In this document: in pieces, positions 9,191 to 18,643 of the stretch
How the letters are laid out: each line of letters opens with the position of its first letter
Position numbering within the stretch: position 1 is the stretch's first letter
From: CAYRWR01 sp964537555
Lineage (GTDB): Bacteria > Spirochaetota > Brevinematia > Brevinematales > CAYRWR01
Direction of reading: 5' to 3'
DNA: 64,000 bases
Assembly (NCBI GenBank): GCA_964537555.1
Contig: CAZIAD010000006.1
Coordinates: 1-64,000 of the forward strand
Program-made: the position numbers and the translations under genes
Notes under the pieces: model-generated
Told to the model about the DNA's origin: nothing
Databases searched by the model: none
The model's input: the letters and a program-made list of their open reading frames with translations, nothing else

Positions 9191-10282
9191 ATGAGAATCC
9201 TAAAGAATATCCTGGTAAGCGGGGGAGCCGGTTTTATCGGGGTGAATTTCATAAAGCACCTGTTCCAACAGAAGGATTTTAAAGGAAAAGTGATCAATGT
9301 AGATAAACTCACATATGCCGGAAACCTGGAGTCATTAAAGGATATCGGAGATCATTATTCTGGGACCAGATATTTTTTTGAAAAACAGGATATCTGTGAT
9401 CTTCAGGAAATGAAACGTATCATGAGTCAATATGAAATAGATACCGTCATCCATTTTGCAGCTGAATCCCATGTGGATCGCTCTATACTAGGCCCCGATG
9501 CTTTTATACAGACTAATATACTGGGCACCTTCCACCTTCTGGAGGCCGCAAAATCTTTCTGGAAGGATAAAGCTGGTGTATTATTTCATCATGTATCTAC
9601 GGATGAAGTATACGGCTCTCTGGGCGAAACAGGATATTTTTATGAAGACACCCCTTATGATCCCAGGAGTCCTTATTCAGCCTCCAAAGCTTCATCGGAT
9701 CACCTGGTTATGTCCTATTATCATACCTATAAGTTACCAGTTACATTAAGTAACTGCTCCAATAACTATGGGCCTTATCAGTTCCCAGAGAAACTTATTC
9801 CTCTGATAATCATGAATGCCTTAAATGGAAAAGAACTACCCATATATGGGGACGGAAAAAATATCCGGGACTGGCTGTATGTCAATGATCATGCCCGGGG
9901 TATACTGGATATCATCCGCACAGGGGAGCTGGGACAAAAATATAATATTGGGGGAGAAAATGAAAGGCCCAATATTGAAATTGTAAATCTGATATGTGAT
10001 ATCCTGGCAAAAAAGATGGATAAGTCTCCTGGTTTTTATCAAAAACAGATCCGGTATGTGGAAGACAGACTGGGCCATGACCGCCGGTATGCCATTAATT
10101 GTGATAAGATAAAAAAAGAGCTGGGCTGGGCTCAGAGTGTCAGTTTTGAGCAGGGCCTGGAGGAAACCATCAGCTGGTATCTCAACAATCAGGACTGGAT
10201 CAAAAATGTACAGTCCGGCGAGTACCAGAAGTGGATAAAACAGAATTACAGTGACAGGGATGAAAAGTCAGCTATTAGTTGA
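9191..10282 (+). CDS. rfbB: dTDP-glucose 4,6-dehydratase
   Basis: Converts dTDP-glucose to dTDP-4-keto-6-deoxyglucose. The protein is 363 residues and has GGAGFIG at the N-terminus, STDEVYG, and YSASKASSD with the catalytic Tyr-Lys pair. I use the ATG at 9191, with an AAAGAGG ribosome-binding site 6 bases upstream. A GTG at 9161 would overlap rfbA and add ten unconserved residues. The dTDP-4-keto sugar could be used by a reductase, epimerase or aminotransferase encoded elsewhere. Confidence 0.94.
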   Translation: MRILKNILVSGGAGFIGVNFIKHLFQQKDFKGKVINVDKLTYAGNLESLKDIGDHYSGTRYFFEKQDICDLQEMKRIMSQYEIDTVIHFAAESHVDRSILGPDAFIQTNILGTFHLLEAAKSFWKDKAGVLFHHVSTDEVYGSLGETGYFYEDTPYDPRSPYSASKASSDHLVMSYYHTYKLPVTLSNCSNNYGPYQFPEKLIPLIIMNALNGKELPIYGDGKNIRDWLYVNDHARGILDIIRTGELGQKYNIGGENERPNIEIVNLICDILAKKMDKSPGFYQKQIRYVEDRLGHDRRYAINCDKIKKELGWAQSVSFEQGLEETISWYLNNQDWIKNVQSGEYQKWIKQNYSDRDEKSAIS

Positions 10283-10336
10283 TAAAGTGCCTGATACCAT
10301 ATAAACTATGGGTAAATCTGAATTTTAGGGTATAAC

Positions 10337-11650
10337 ATGAATGATACAGCCTCATTACTTTTACAAAAAATAGCTCAAAATGATGAAGTGATTGGAGTTC
10401 TGGGCCTGGGTTATGTAGGACTGCCTCTGGCTGTTACTTTTGCCAAAAAAGGAATTCAAGTCATCGGATTTGAAAAGAGTAGTCAAAAAGTATCGAAGGT
10501 CAAGCAAAAATCAAATTATATTGCGGATGTGGAGGATGCTGATCTGGTAACCTGTGTTGATTCCGGAAAACTGATGGTAACCGAGGATTTTTCCAGAATT
10601 GCTGAATGTGATGCCGTTTTAATCTGTGTACCCACTCCTCTGGATCAGTTTAAAGAACCGGACATGAGCTATATAAAATCCGCCTGTGAAGAGATCGCTG
10701 CCCATATGAAGACAGGGCTTTTTATTGCATTAGAATCAACTACATATCCTACCACTACCGAGAACTTTATGCTGCCCATTTTAGAAAAAATATCAGGGAA
10801 AAAGGCTGGACAGGACTTCTTCCTGGCTTATTCTCCAGAGCGGGTAGATCCTGGTAATAAAACCTATAAGACTGAAAATACTCCAAAAGTTTTAGGTGGT
10901 ATGACTGAAGAAGCCAAAGAAATTGGATTAAAGTTATATGAGAAAGCCATTCAGACTGTGCATGTAGTGAGCTCTCCTCGTGTAGCTGAGATGGTAAAGA
11001 TCCTGGAAAACACCTATCGGCTCATAAATATTTCCATGATCAATGAGATTGCCCTTTTATGCGGGAAAATGAATATCAATATCTGGGAAGTGATAGAGGC
11101 GGCTAAGACTAAACCCTATGGTTTCCAGGCCTTTTATCCGGGTCCTGGTATCGGGGGGCATTGTATCCCTCTTGATCCATTTTATCTGGAATATATTGCC
11201 AAAAACTATGATTTTGACCTGACTATGATACATACAGCCGGGCATATAGATACTTTGCAGCCCCACCGGATGACCATTAAGATAACGTCAGCCCTTAACC
11301 GCCATAAAAAGGCGGTCAATGGTTCTAAGATACTGTTCATGGGTGTAGCTTATAAGCCGGATATCGCGGATGAAAGAGAATCCCCGGCCCTGAAAATCAT
11401 AGACGAAGTGATCAAGAAAGGCGGGGAAGTATATTACCATGACCCTTACATCCCCAATGCAAAAACTCCGGAAGGAAATCAATTAGAGAGTCAATCCCTG
11501 GAGGCGGGTTTTGTCAGGTCAATGGATTGTGTCATTATTTCCACAAATCACTCAGTATTCAATCCAAAATTTCTCATTGAAAACGCCAAACTCATAGTGG
11601 ATCTACGGAATGCTGTTTCTGAATCTTCTGATCAGGTGTATAAATTGTAA
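10337..11650 (+). CDS. wbpA: Nucleotide sugar dehydrogenase, WbpA-like (UDP-GlcNAc 6-dehydrogenase)
   Basis: 437-residue UDP-glucose/GDP-mannose dehydrogenase family enzyme that oxidises C6 of a UDP-sugar to the uronic acid, using two NAD+. Visible marks are GLGYVGLPLA (residues 23-32), LESTTYPTTTE, YSPERVDPGN and the catalytic cysteine in GPGIGGHCIPLDP (near residue 276). The sequence is closer in style to WbpA/UDP-GlcNAc dehydrogenases than to UDP-glucose dehydrogenases. With the WbpB-, WbpD- and WbpI-like genes nearby, the substrate is most likely UDP-GlcNAc; that part is contextual. Confidence 0.9.
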   Translation: MNDTASLLLQKIAQNDEVIGVLGLGYVGLPLAVTFAKKGIQVIGFEKSSQKVSKVKQKSNYIADVEDADLVTCVDSGKLMVTEDFSRIAECDAVLICVPTPLDQFKEPDMSYIKSACEEIAAHMKTGLFIALESTTYPTTTENFMLPILEKISGKKAGQDFFLAYSPERVDPGNKTYKTENTPKVLGGMTEEAKEIGLKLYEKAIQTVHVVSSPRVAEMVKILENTYRLINISMINEIALLCGKMNINIWEVIEAAKTKPYGFQAFYPGPGIGGHCIPLDPFYLEYIAKNYDFDLTMIHTAGHIDTLQPHRMTIKITSALNRHKKAVNGSKILFMGVAYKPDIADERESPALKIIDEVIKKGGEVYYHDPYIPNAKTPEGNQLESQSLEAGFVRSMDCVIISTNHSVFNPKFLIENAKLIVDLRNAVSESSDQVYKL

Positions 11651-11667
11651 CTCAAAAGGAATACTTA

Positions 11668-12777
11668 ATGAAAATAGTAACCGTTATTGGTGCCAGGCCT
11701 CAGTTTATTAAGGCTGGTGCTTTTAGTAGATACATAAAAAATAATTCAAATGTAACTGAAATCATAGTTCATACCGGACAGCATTATGATAAAAACATGT
11801 CAGACATATTTTTTGAGGAATTGGAAATACCGAAACCTCAGTATCATTTAAATATTGGATCAGGTAGTCATGCCAGCCAGACTGCTGAGATGATGCGTTC
11901 CATTGAAAAAGTCTTAATAGAGGAAAAGCCTGATGTACTTCTAGTCTATGGAGACACTAACTCCACCTTAGCAGGAGCATTGACAGCCAGTAAATTGCAT
12001 ATCCCGGTAGCACATGTAGAAGCAGGCTTGCGTAGCTTCAATATGTTTATGCCTGAAGAACAGAACAGGATACTGACAGATCATTTATCTTCATTCCTGT
12101 TTTGCCCCACAAAGACCGCTATTTCCCATCTCAAGAATGAAAACATATACGATCAAAAGAAAGGCAGATTTTTACATGGAGATACACTAATTGTAAAAAA
12201 TTCGGGTGATATCATGTATGATGCGGTTTTATTTAACTCAAAATTATCCCGTAAAAAATCCAAAATTCTTGAGGATCTAAAACTAAAACCTCAGGAATAC
12301 TTATTATCTACAATACATAGGGCTGAAAATACTGACTTTCCAGATAGATTAAAAGATATATTTGCAGCTTTCAGTGATATAGAGGAAAAGATAGTATTAA
12401 CCCTTCATCCCAGAACAAAAAAATATATTGCACAATATGATATATCAGTATCGAAAAATGTGATGATTATTGATCCGGTAGGTTATCTGGATATGCTCTC
12501 CCTGGAATCTCAATCAAAAATGATTGTAACAGACTCAGGAGGCATCCAAAAAGAAGCCTATTTTATGAAAGTGCCTTGTATTACAATGAGAGATGAAACG
12601 GAATGGGTAGAGACCATAGAATCGGGCTGGAATTTTTTGACTTCATCAGATAGAGAGCAGATTACCAGTAGTTATGCACTTATCAAAAATGGATTTGATC
12701 TGAACAAACTTCAAATACCTTTTTTTGGAGATGGAAATTCAGCCAAAAAGATTATAGAAAATATTATTTTAAGATAA
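11668..12777 (+). CDS. UDP-N-acetylglucosamine 2-epimerase family (WecB/WbpI-like)
   Basis: 369-residue non-hydrolysing UDP-sugar 2-epimerase. Family motifs are GARPQFIKAGAF at the start, VYGDTNSTLAGAL, HVEAGLRS, a PEEQNR segment, STIHRAENTD and VTDSGGIQKEAYF. In the WbpABDEI pathway the epimerase turns UDP-GlcNAc(3NAc)A into UDP-ManNAc(3NAc)A, which fits the neighbours. An alternative is plain UDP-ManNAc formation (WecB). It starts 17 bases after the dehydrogenase and is followed closely by a glycosyltransferase. Confidence 0.88.
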   Translation: MKIVTVIGARPQFIKAGAFSRYIKNNSNVTEIIVHTGQHYDKNMSDIFFEELEIPKPQYHLNIGSGSHASQTAEMMRSIEKVLIEEKPDVLLVYGDTNSTLAGALTASKLHIPVAHVEAGLRSFNMFMPEEQNRILTDHLSSFLFCPTKTAISHLKNENIYDQKKGRFLHGDTLIVKNSGDIMYDAVLFNSKLSRKKSKILEDLKLKPQEYLLSTIHRAENTDFPDRLKDIFAAFSDIEEKIVLTLHPRTKKYIAQYDISVSKNVMIIDPVGYLDMLSLESQSKMIVTDSGGIQKEAYFMKVPCITMRDETEWVETIESGWNFLTSSDREQITSSYALIKNGFDLNKLQIPFFGDGNSAKKIIENIILR

Positions 12778-12787
12778 GGACTGCTTA

Positions 12788-13903
12788 GTGAAAAAAATGA
12801 TTTATCTGAGCCCGATCTTTAGGCCGGATGAAAGAGGGGTTATTACCAAAATTCAGGCTCAAAAAAAAGCTTTACAAGATAGCGGTATTGAAGTAATTTT
12901 ATATGAAATGGGCATTTTTGATAAAGATAATAATGTGAAAAGTGACGTGAAGACATTTATCCATGATGTAAATGATAAGAATAAAAAATCAGGTTTTCTT
13001 GACTACATTCGTTTAATCAATAAGACCATTGCCGAAATTAAAAAAATTAATCCTGATTATATCTATGTGCGCGATCGGATGTTTTTTTTCAATCTATATT
13101 CCAGATTATCTAAAATAGTTCCTGTTTTTGTAGAAGTGCAAAGTAAAGTCATCCAGGAAATGAAAAACATCTCAAAAAAAAGATGGATTTTGGAGAGTAT
13201 ATTACAGAGAAAATATCTGAGAAAAGTTTCAGGCATCATTGCGGTCACTAATGAAATTCTTAATTACGAGATGAAATTGAATAAAATCGATGGGATGGTT
13301 TTAGGAAACGGTATTGATGAGGATAAGATAAAATTCATCAAGTATTCTCCAGCACAAGATTCAAAGATTCATCTTCTATTTATTGGCAGTGCCGGTATGC
13401 CATGGCATGGAGTAGACAGGCTGGTTAAATCCTTTATCAAGGCTAACGCATGGGAAAAGTTTTCCCTGGACATCATTGGTTATGATAATATTTTTGACGA
13501 AGAAACTCCAGGTATTAATTTTCATGGCTTTATAAATGATTCGGAACTCATTAACACAATCATTTCTAAAACAGATATTGCAATCACCTCTTTGGCAATG
13601 TTTAGAAATCACTTGCAGGAAGGGGCCACCCTAAAATTTCGGCAATATTTGGCATCTGGATTACCTGTCATTACCGGTTATACAGACGTAGATACTCAAG
13701 ACGGTCTGGATTTTATTTTAGAATTTCCTAATGATGACAGTAATATAGATTTTTTAAAAATCCAAGATTTTTATTCACAGACTAGTAAACTACGTCGGTC
13801 AGGTAAGATTTCTGAGTATGCAAGAGATACTCTTACATGGAAAAAAAAGATGAGATATGTTTGGGAGTTTATCACAGATTCTAACAAGAGATGGAATAAA
13901 TAA
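12788..13903 (+). CDS. Family 4-like glycosyltransferase
   Basis: 371-residue GT-B protein. The N-terminal half has VITKIQAQKKAL and the YVRDRMFFFNL segment seen in GT4 acceptor domains. The C-terminal half has HLLFIGSAGMPWHGVDRLV (donor domain) and GATLKFRQYLASGLPVI, where the usual EGxP...E box is only partly kept. The start is a GTG at 12788 with an AAGGA ribosome-binding site overlapping the preceding stop. The gene is very AT-rich. Sugar specificity is unknown. Confidence 0.78.
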   Translation: MKKMIYLSPIFRPDERGVITKIQAQKKALQDSGIEVILYEMGIFDKDNNVKSDVKTFIHDVNDKNKKSGFLDYIRLINKTIAEIKKINPDYIYVRDRMFFFNLYSRLSKIVPVFVEVQSKVIQEMKNISKKRWILESILQRKYLRKVSGIIAVTNEILNYEMKLNKIDGMVLGNGIDEDKIKFIKYSPAQDSKIHLLFIGSAGMPWHGVDRLVKSFIKANAWEKFSLDIIGYDNIFDEETPGINFHGFINDSELINTIISKTDIAITSLAMFRNHLQEGATLKFRQYLASGLPVITGYTDVDTQDGLDFILEFPNDDSNIDFLKIQDFYSQTSKLRRSGKISEYARDTLTWKKKMRYVWEFITDSNKRWNK

Positions 13904-14024
13904 GATTTCCATTTCATCATTAATTTTTCAACAAACGAATCTGTATACATCAGAGACCACTTTAGACATATAGGGATCTGGATTATTCATTTCAGACGTG
14001 ATGACATCAAAGTAAGGTAGTAAT

Positions 14025-15317
14025 ATGGGTAGATTGAATCTATTTTTTCAAGACAAAACCATGAAGTTGAGATCTTTAATAGATTTCAATAAAATATATG
14101 TATTTGTAGTACTGACTGCAATGATAAGCCTTTTTTTCTCTATTACTAATCTTCTACCCTTCAGTTCTCTATTAGTTGTGTGGATTTTGATTTTACCTTT
14201 ACTCATACTAAAGAATCCTACTCAGCATATGGTAAGTATAAGCCTCTTTTTTCTTCTGTTTTATTTTATGATTAATATTCTCAATTACTCGCCTCAGGTA
14301 TTGACCAGGTTTTCCTTTTTCAGAAGAGATGGTAATATTTTTATTACTATGGCTCCATTATTTATTCTAGCTCAACTGAAGCTGGATCTGGATATTGATG
14401 CAATCTTCAAATCCTTTATATATTTTTCTGGAATCATGAATGCTATATTTATTATTATATACTTTTCAACCGGAGGGACATTATTTCTTTTTGAACACCA
14501 GATTTATCATTTTTTATTTATTGCACATAATGCCGCAGGTGGATTCCTGGCTATGCTATTAGGCTTCTCACTTGCTTTGTTTTTAAAAAAGAAAACCCCT
14601 ATAAATTTATTGATTTTTGTTATCCACCTTTATGGATTATGGCTGACCAACTCCAGAGGCAGTCTGATAGCCATTCCACTGGCAATTATAATTACCTTCC
14701 TTGATGGTAAGAAAATATGGCATAAATTGATAGTGTCTACTCTAATAATTAGCCAGATGGCATTAGCATACTGGGTCTATAAAAAGCACTATACAGAGGG
14801 GATCAATAAAGAAAATGCTCCTGCTATTCTTAGCCACAGGGCACATACTTTGAATGACCGATTGTTTAATCTTTGGCCCAGGGCAATTTATTTGTTTAAA
14901 AAGAGTCCTGTTTTTGGGACTGGATTTGGTAGTTTCAATGATGTTCCCTATGAGTTTTCAGGTATAGAAAATTTTGTTATGATTATGACTCCAGAGGGCT
15001 ATGAAGATAATTCAGCCCATGCACACCATACATTCTTTCATGTTCTGGGTGAGACTGGCCTGATTGGCTTATTATTGCTTCTTTTCTTTTTAGGTGAAGT
15101 GAGAAAATATATTTTAAGTATTGAGAATAAATGGATTAGGAATGCTTTTTTTCTTACCTTCTGGATTGCTATACTTTCCTCATTGACTGAACATCGATTA
15201 TTCACTCCCTCTCAGATGCTACCTTTTACAATATTATTAGGGCTCAGTATTTCTCACTCTCGATTTCATATACTATCCATTACCAGGATAACAAACGGGG
15301 TAGGTACACATGAATAA
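14025..15317 (+). CDS. O-antigen polymerase/ligase family membrane protein (Wzy/WaaL type)
   Basis: 430-residue inner-membrane protein with about ten to twelve hydrophobic segments and a large periplasmic loop between roughly residues 245 and 335. The Wzy_C-like core TNSRGSLIAIPLAI, with its conserved Arg-Gly, is near residue 210. It would act at the periplasmic face, either polymerising repeat units or ligating the glycan to lipid A-core. The ATG has an AAGGTAG ribosome-binding site. The 121 bases before it hold no recognisable gene. It overlaps the next transferase by 8 bases. A second member of the family is encoded at 18640, so one may be polymerase and one ligase. Confidence 0.8.
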   Translation: MGRLNLFFQDKTMKLRSLIDFNKIYVFVVLTAMISLFFSITNLLPFSSLLVVWILILPLLILKNPTQHMVSISLFFLLFYFMINILNYSPQVLTRFSFFRRDGNIFITMAPLFILAQLKLDLDIDAIFKSFIYFSGIMNAIFIIIYFSTGGTLFLFEHQIYHFLFIAHNAAGGFLAMLLGFSLALFLKKKTPINLLIFVIHLYGLWLTNSRGSLIAIPLAIIITFLDGKKIWHKLIVSTLIISQMALAYWVYKKHYTEGINKENAPAILSHRAHTLNDRLFNLWPRAIYLFKKSPVFGTGFGSFNDVPYEFSGIENFVMIMTPEGYEDNSAHAHHTFFHVLGETGLIGLLLLLFFLGEVRKYILSIENKWIRNAFFLTFWIAILSSLTEHRLFTPSQMLPFTILLGLSISHSRFHILSITRITNGVGTHE

Positions 15318-16503
15318 ATCAACATTGTTATTGATAAATGATTTTCTACATGCCGGCGGAGCCGAAAAGGTGTTTAGAGACACAGCGGAAGTACTCAAAC
15401 ACGATTATTATGTGCACACATATTTTGGTACGGAACAGTACAGCACTGCCAGTAATTTTTCGGATTATATTTATTCTAAAAAATACAGAAGTGATCTGCT
15501 AAAAAAATTACAGGAATTAAATCCTGATATTATTCATCTACATGGCTACTATCACATACTAAGCCCATCGATCCTGGATGCCATCAGAGTCTATAAAAAA
15601 GATAACTTAGTAAAAGTAGTCTACACTGCGCATGATTCACATCTCATAGGCCCCAATTCTGTACTTATTCATTATTCCCGCCTACAGAACCAACCTCGGG
15701 TTTTAACAAAGAATCCTTCGTTTTTGCAAATTCTATTTTTAAAGTGGGACCATAGAAGTGTTTTCCACAGTTTGATTAAAAAGATACAGTGGATTAATGC
15801 GTACTGGATTAGAAGACTATATAGGTCTTTTGATCTGGTGGTCAGTCCCAGTCAGTATGTGGCAGACAGGATAAAACAAAAATATTCCTTTTTAAGGGCA
15901 GAGCTTTTGAGGAATCCAATTTCTTTTTCCGGCCCGGTATCTCCCCATACTGTACATCCCTATAAGGAAATCATCAGGATTATGTTTGTGGGACGACTCT
16001 CTCAGGAAAAAAATCTCCTGTCTTTTCTTAGTTGTCTGAAGGATTCAGGATACACCCGCTATCATTTAACGATTATAGGAGATGGACCCGAGACTGCACA
16101 TTTAGTCAAATTTGTGACCGATCAGAAGCTAACAGACCAGGTAACTTTAAAGGGCCGGGTATCCCATGATGAAGTGATGGCCGAGATGAAATTACAGCAT
16201 TGTCTGGTCTTATGCTCACTGAATGAGACAGCCCCTCTCTCTCTGGTAGAAGCTGCGTTGAGTGGTTTACGCTTACTCACTCTGGATAAGTTTGGCATGA
16301 AAGAAATTGGAGATATTTGTGGAGGGGTCTATTATTTCTCCCTTGAAGCAGGCAGTATATCAAATTCCCTGGAATTAATGGAACAGGATCTTAGGTCTGG
16401 GGCTGTGCTGAAAGACAGAGATGTGGAAAAAATCCAAAATATATTCAAGTATGAGACTTATAGGCAAAACCTCTTAGACTACTATAAATCTCTGGAGGAG
16501 TGA
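15310..16503 (+). CDS. Family 4 glycosyltransferase
   Basis: 397-residue GT-B glycosyltransferase. It begins TLLLINDFLHAGGAEKVF, the GGAE loop typical of GT4. The acceptor domain has IIHLHGYYH and the donor domain IRIMFVGRLSQEKNLLSFL. The late motif LNETAPLSLVEAALSG is the E-x7-E-type box (here N-E-T...E). It is the last + strand gene of the polysaccharide locus. Its 3' end overlaps the convergent epimerase gene by 22 bases, with no terminator hairpin between them. Confidence 0.86.
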   Translation: MNKSTLLLINDFLHAGGAEKVFRDTAEVLKHDYYVHTYFGTEQYSTASNFSDYIYSKKYRSDLLKKLQELNPDIIHLHGYYHILSPSILDAIRVYKKDNLVKVVYTAHDSHLIGPNSVLIHYSRLQNQPRVLTKNPSFLQILFLKWDHRSVFHSLIKKIQWINAYWIRRLYRSFDLVVSPSQYVADRIKQKYSFLRAELLRNPISFSGPVSPHTVHPYKEIIRIMFVGRLSQEKNLLSFLSCLKDSGYTRYHLTIIGDGPETAHLVKFVTDQKLTDQVTLKGRVSHDEVMAEMKLQHCLVLCSLNETAPLSLVEAALSGLRLLTLDKFGMKEIGDICGGVYYFSLEAGSISNSLELMEQDLRSGAVLKDRDVEKIQNIFKYETYRQNLLDYYKSLEE

Positions 16504-17468
16504 ACAGCTCCATGCAGAAAATCCCAGTAATTTTTTAGGCCTTTTTCGATGGGGTATTCAGCTTCAAATCCCAATGATGAAATCCTTTCAATAGAGGCAT
16601 ATGAATCTTTGATGTCCCCGGCTCTGGGAGGCATAAAATTAATATCCGGGGTTTTTGCTGTGATCCTGGAAAGTATATCAATTATTTGTAACAGGCTATT
16701 GGGCCGGCCGTTACCTACATTAAAGACCTGGCCGATCATTTGATCTACACTCAGGGCCATCAGGCAGGCTTGTACAATATCTTTAACATAAATAAAATCC
16801 CGGGTCTGTTTACCGTCACCAAAAATATTGATGGTGGGGATTTTCTCATTAAAAAAAGCATTGAAAAATATGGAGAGTACTCCGGAGTAGGGAGAAAGAG
16901 GATTTTGTCTGGGGCCAAACACATTAAAAAAGCGAAGAGCCACACTGGGAATATTATGCAGAGCACTGTAACTCAAAATATATCTTTCAGAAGAGTATTT
17001 ATCAATACCATAGGGGCTAATAGGGCATACCGGGCTTATTTCTGATTTTGGTAATCCAGGAAGATCCCCATAAACCGCAGCGGAAGAGGCAAATACTATT
17101 CTTTTGAACCCTGGAATATTTCGTGTAAATTCCAATAACAAAAGGGTGGAGAGAGCATTTACTTCATGAGAATATACCGGATTTTTAATGCACTCCTGCA
17201 CTGAGGCTATAGCTGCCAGATGAACAATATACATTATATTATTTTCATTGAAAATCTTATTTAGTAAAGATTTGTCAGTAACGTTACCCTGGATAAATAA
17301 CACTCTCTCATGATCGATAATATTAGATTCCAAACCACTGGAAAGGTCATCCAGTATCAATAGGATCCAGTCAGTATTTTCCAGCAGATGCTCCTGAAGG
17401 TGTGAGCCGATGAAGCCTGCCCCTCCGGTAATGAGTATTGTTTCAGTTTTTTTTATAGTGTTGATCAT
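16482..17468 (-). CDS. NAD-dependent nucleotide-sugar epimerase (GalE/WbpP-like)
   Basis: 328-residue extended SDR. GGAGFIGSHLQE is near the N-terminus, VHLAAIASVQECIKNP follows, and the catalytic YGIDKYSSE lies near residue 155. The segment RYFNVFGPRQNP-like (RFFNVFGPRQNPLSPYSGV) is typical of UDP-GlcNAc(A) C4-epimerases such as WbpP. Its ATG overlaps the stop of the upstream gene as ATGA, so the three - strand genes at 16482-20070 look like one operon. The classical galE-like gene at 31888 is separate, which supports a dedicated role here in polysaccharide precursor supply. Confidence 0.82.
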   Translation of the reverse strand: MINTIKKTETILITGGAGFIGSHLQEHLLENTDWILLILDDLSSGLESNIIDHERVLFIQGNVTDKSLLNKIFNENNIMYIVHLAAIASVQECIKNPVYSHEVNALSTLLLLEFTRNIPGFKRIVFASSAAVYGDLPGLPKSEISPVCPISPYGIDKYSSERYILSYSALHNIPSVALRFFNVFGPRQNPLSPYSGVLSIFFNAFFNEKIPTINIFGDGKQTRDFIYVKDIVQACLMALSVDQMIGQVFNVGNGRPNSLLQIIDILSRITAKTPDINFMPPRAGDIKDSYASIERISSLGFEAEYPIEKGLKNYWDFLHGAVHSSRDL

Positions 17469-18643
17469 TGATTTAAATACTTTCCATAAATAAATCGGGC
17501 TATTTTCTCTGCACCACCGGGGCCACCCATTCGCTCTTTGCCTAATCTGCCCATTTCCTCGCGACGCTTTTTATCATCCAGCAGGCTCAGCACTTCCTGT
17601 ACCACTCCACCGGGATAGTCCTGTATGTATTTCATTCCTCCTCCCAGGAGGCGTTCCTGCTCAGTAAAACGGCGCCTGGTGGTCTGGGGTCCTATTCCGG
17701 TAAAGGCTATCACCGGCTTACCCAGGCCTACCGCCTGCTCATTGGCTGCCCCGGTCAGGCCTATGAGGACATCAGAATCCTGTACTACATTGATAAATGC
17801 TTTTCGGGCGATAATGACTTTTGCTTTTCCCTTTACTATAGCCGGATGGGGTTTTTCGTCCAACCATTCCCACCCTTCCGGTTCAAACTTATCCCGTATC
17901 ATCTGGTCTGTAAGAGAGCCTACCATGGCGGATGCAAAATTAAGGGGGCGTGATTCTGCCAGCCATTCCACCGTTTTAAGGATGAGCTGGAAATTATCCA
18001 GAGCCTCACCCCTGGTTCCGGGCATTATGCCTACCGTTGGGATTTTTTTATCCAGCCTGAGTGGATCAGGGCCCGGTTTGAGGTCGTCCATAATGACAGA
18101 ACCCAGGAATTGTACCGGGATATTATGACGGGACATATTGTCTGCGGAAAACTGATCTCTGGCAAATACATCTGAAGCAATATTCCTGATAATCCGTTCT
18201 TCTATTTTGTAATGGGGCTCAATATAATCAGTCTTGGAGTGGATATAGAACAGAATGGGGATGCCAGTCCCTTTGAGTGCTCTTTTCGTGAGCCACAGCA
18301 AAAAGACATCACCAATTACAACAGCCAGTTTGAATTTTTCTTTCTGCTTTTTAATGATCTTTACGAACTTACCCGGAATGGAAAGACTCCCCGAGAACAG
18401 GTCTGCCAGAAAACCTCTTATACTCTGAGTGGCAAATCCGCCGGAGGGGGGTACATAGGAGTTTGTAATAACTTCTATACCTCTGTTTTTATAATCATTA
18501 CCTTCACTGACCAGTGAGGCTCCTACTATTTTGGTATCATCATTTTTTGCTTTAAAGATCTTTTGAAGTTCAGTGGCAATGAGGGATGCATTACGGTCTT
18601 CACTGAAACAGTCACTGGTAAATAATATGGTATCTTTCATCAT
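17465..18643 (-). CDS. Lipid-A-disaccharide-synthase-related glycosyltransferase-like protein
   Basis: 392-residue GT-B-like protein resembling the LpxB-related family (TIGR03492 type). Visible are an N-terminal ILFTSDCFSEDRNASLIA, AVVIGDVFLLWLTKRAL, FYIHSKTDYIEPHY, the mid-linker GIMPGTRGEALDNF, and a late GLTGAANEQAVGLGKPVIAF, which mirrors the nucleotide-sugar loop of LpxB. The biochemical role of this family is not established to my knowledge. Its place between an epimerase and an O-antigen ligase suggests a glycan or lipid transfer step. Two adjacent ATGs (18643 and 18640) are possible; an AAGGA site favours either. Confidence 0.7.
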   Translation of the reverse strand: MMKDTILFTSDCFSEDRNASLIATELQKIFKAKNDDTKIVGASLVSEGNDYKNRGIEVITNSYVPPSGGFATQSIRGFLADLFSGSLSIPGKFVKIIKKQKEKFKLAVVIGDVFLLWLTKRALKGTGIPILFYIHSKTDYIEPHYKIEERIIRNIASDVFARDQFSADNMSRHNIPVQFLGSVIMDDLKPGPDPLRLDKKIPTVGIMPGTRGEALDNFQLILKTVEWLAESRPLNFASAMVGSLTDQMIRDKFEPEGWEWLDEKPHPAIVKGKAKVIIARKAFINVVQDSDVLIGLTGAANEQAVGLGKPVIAFTGIGPQTTRRRFTEQERLLGGGMKYIQDYPGGVVQEVLSLLDDKKRREEMGRLGKERMGGPGGAEKIARFIYGKYLNQ

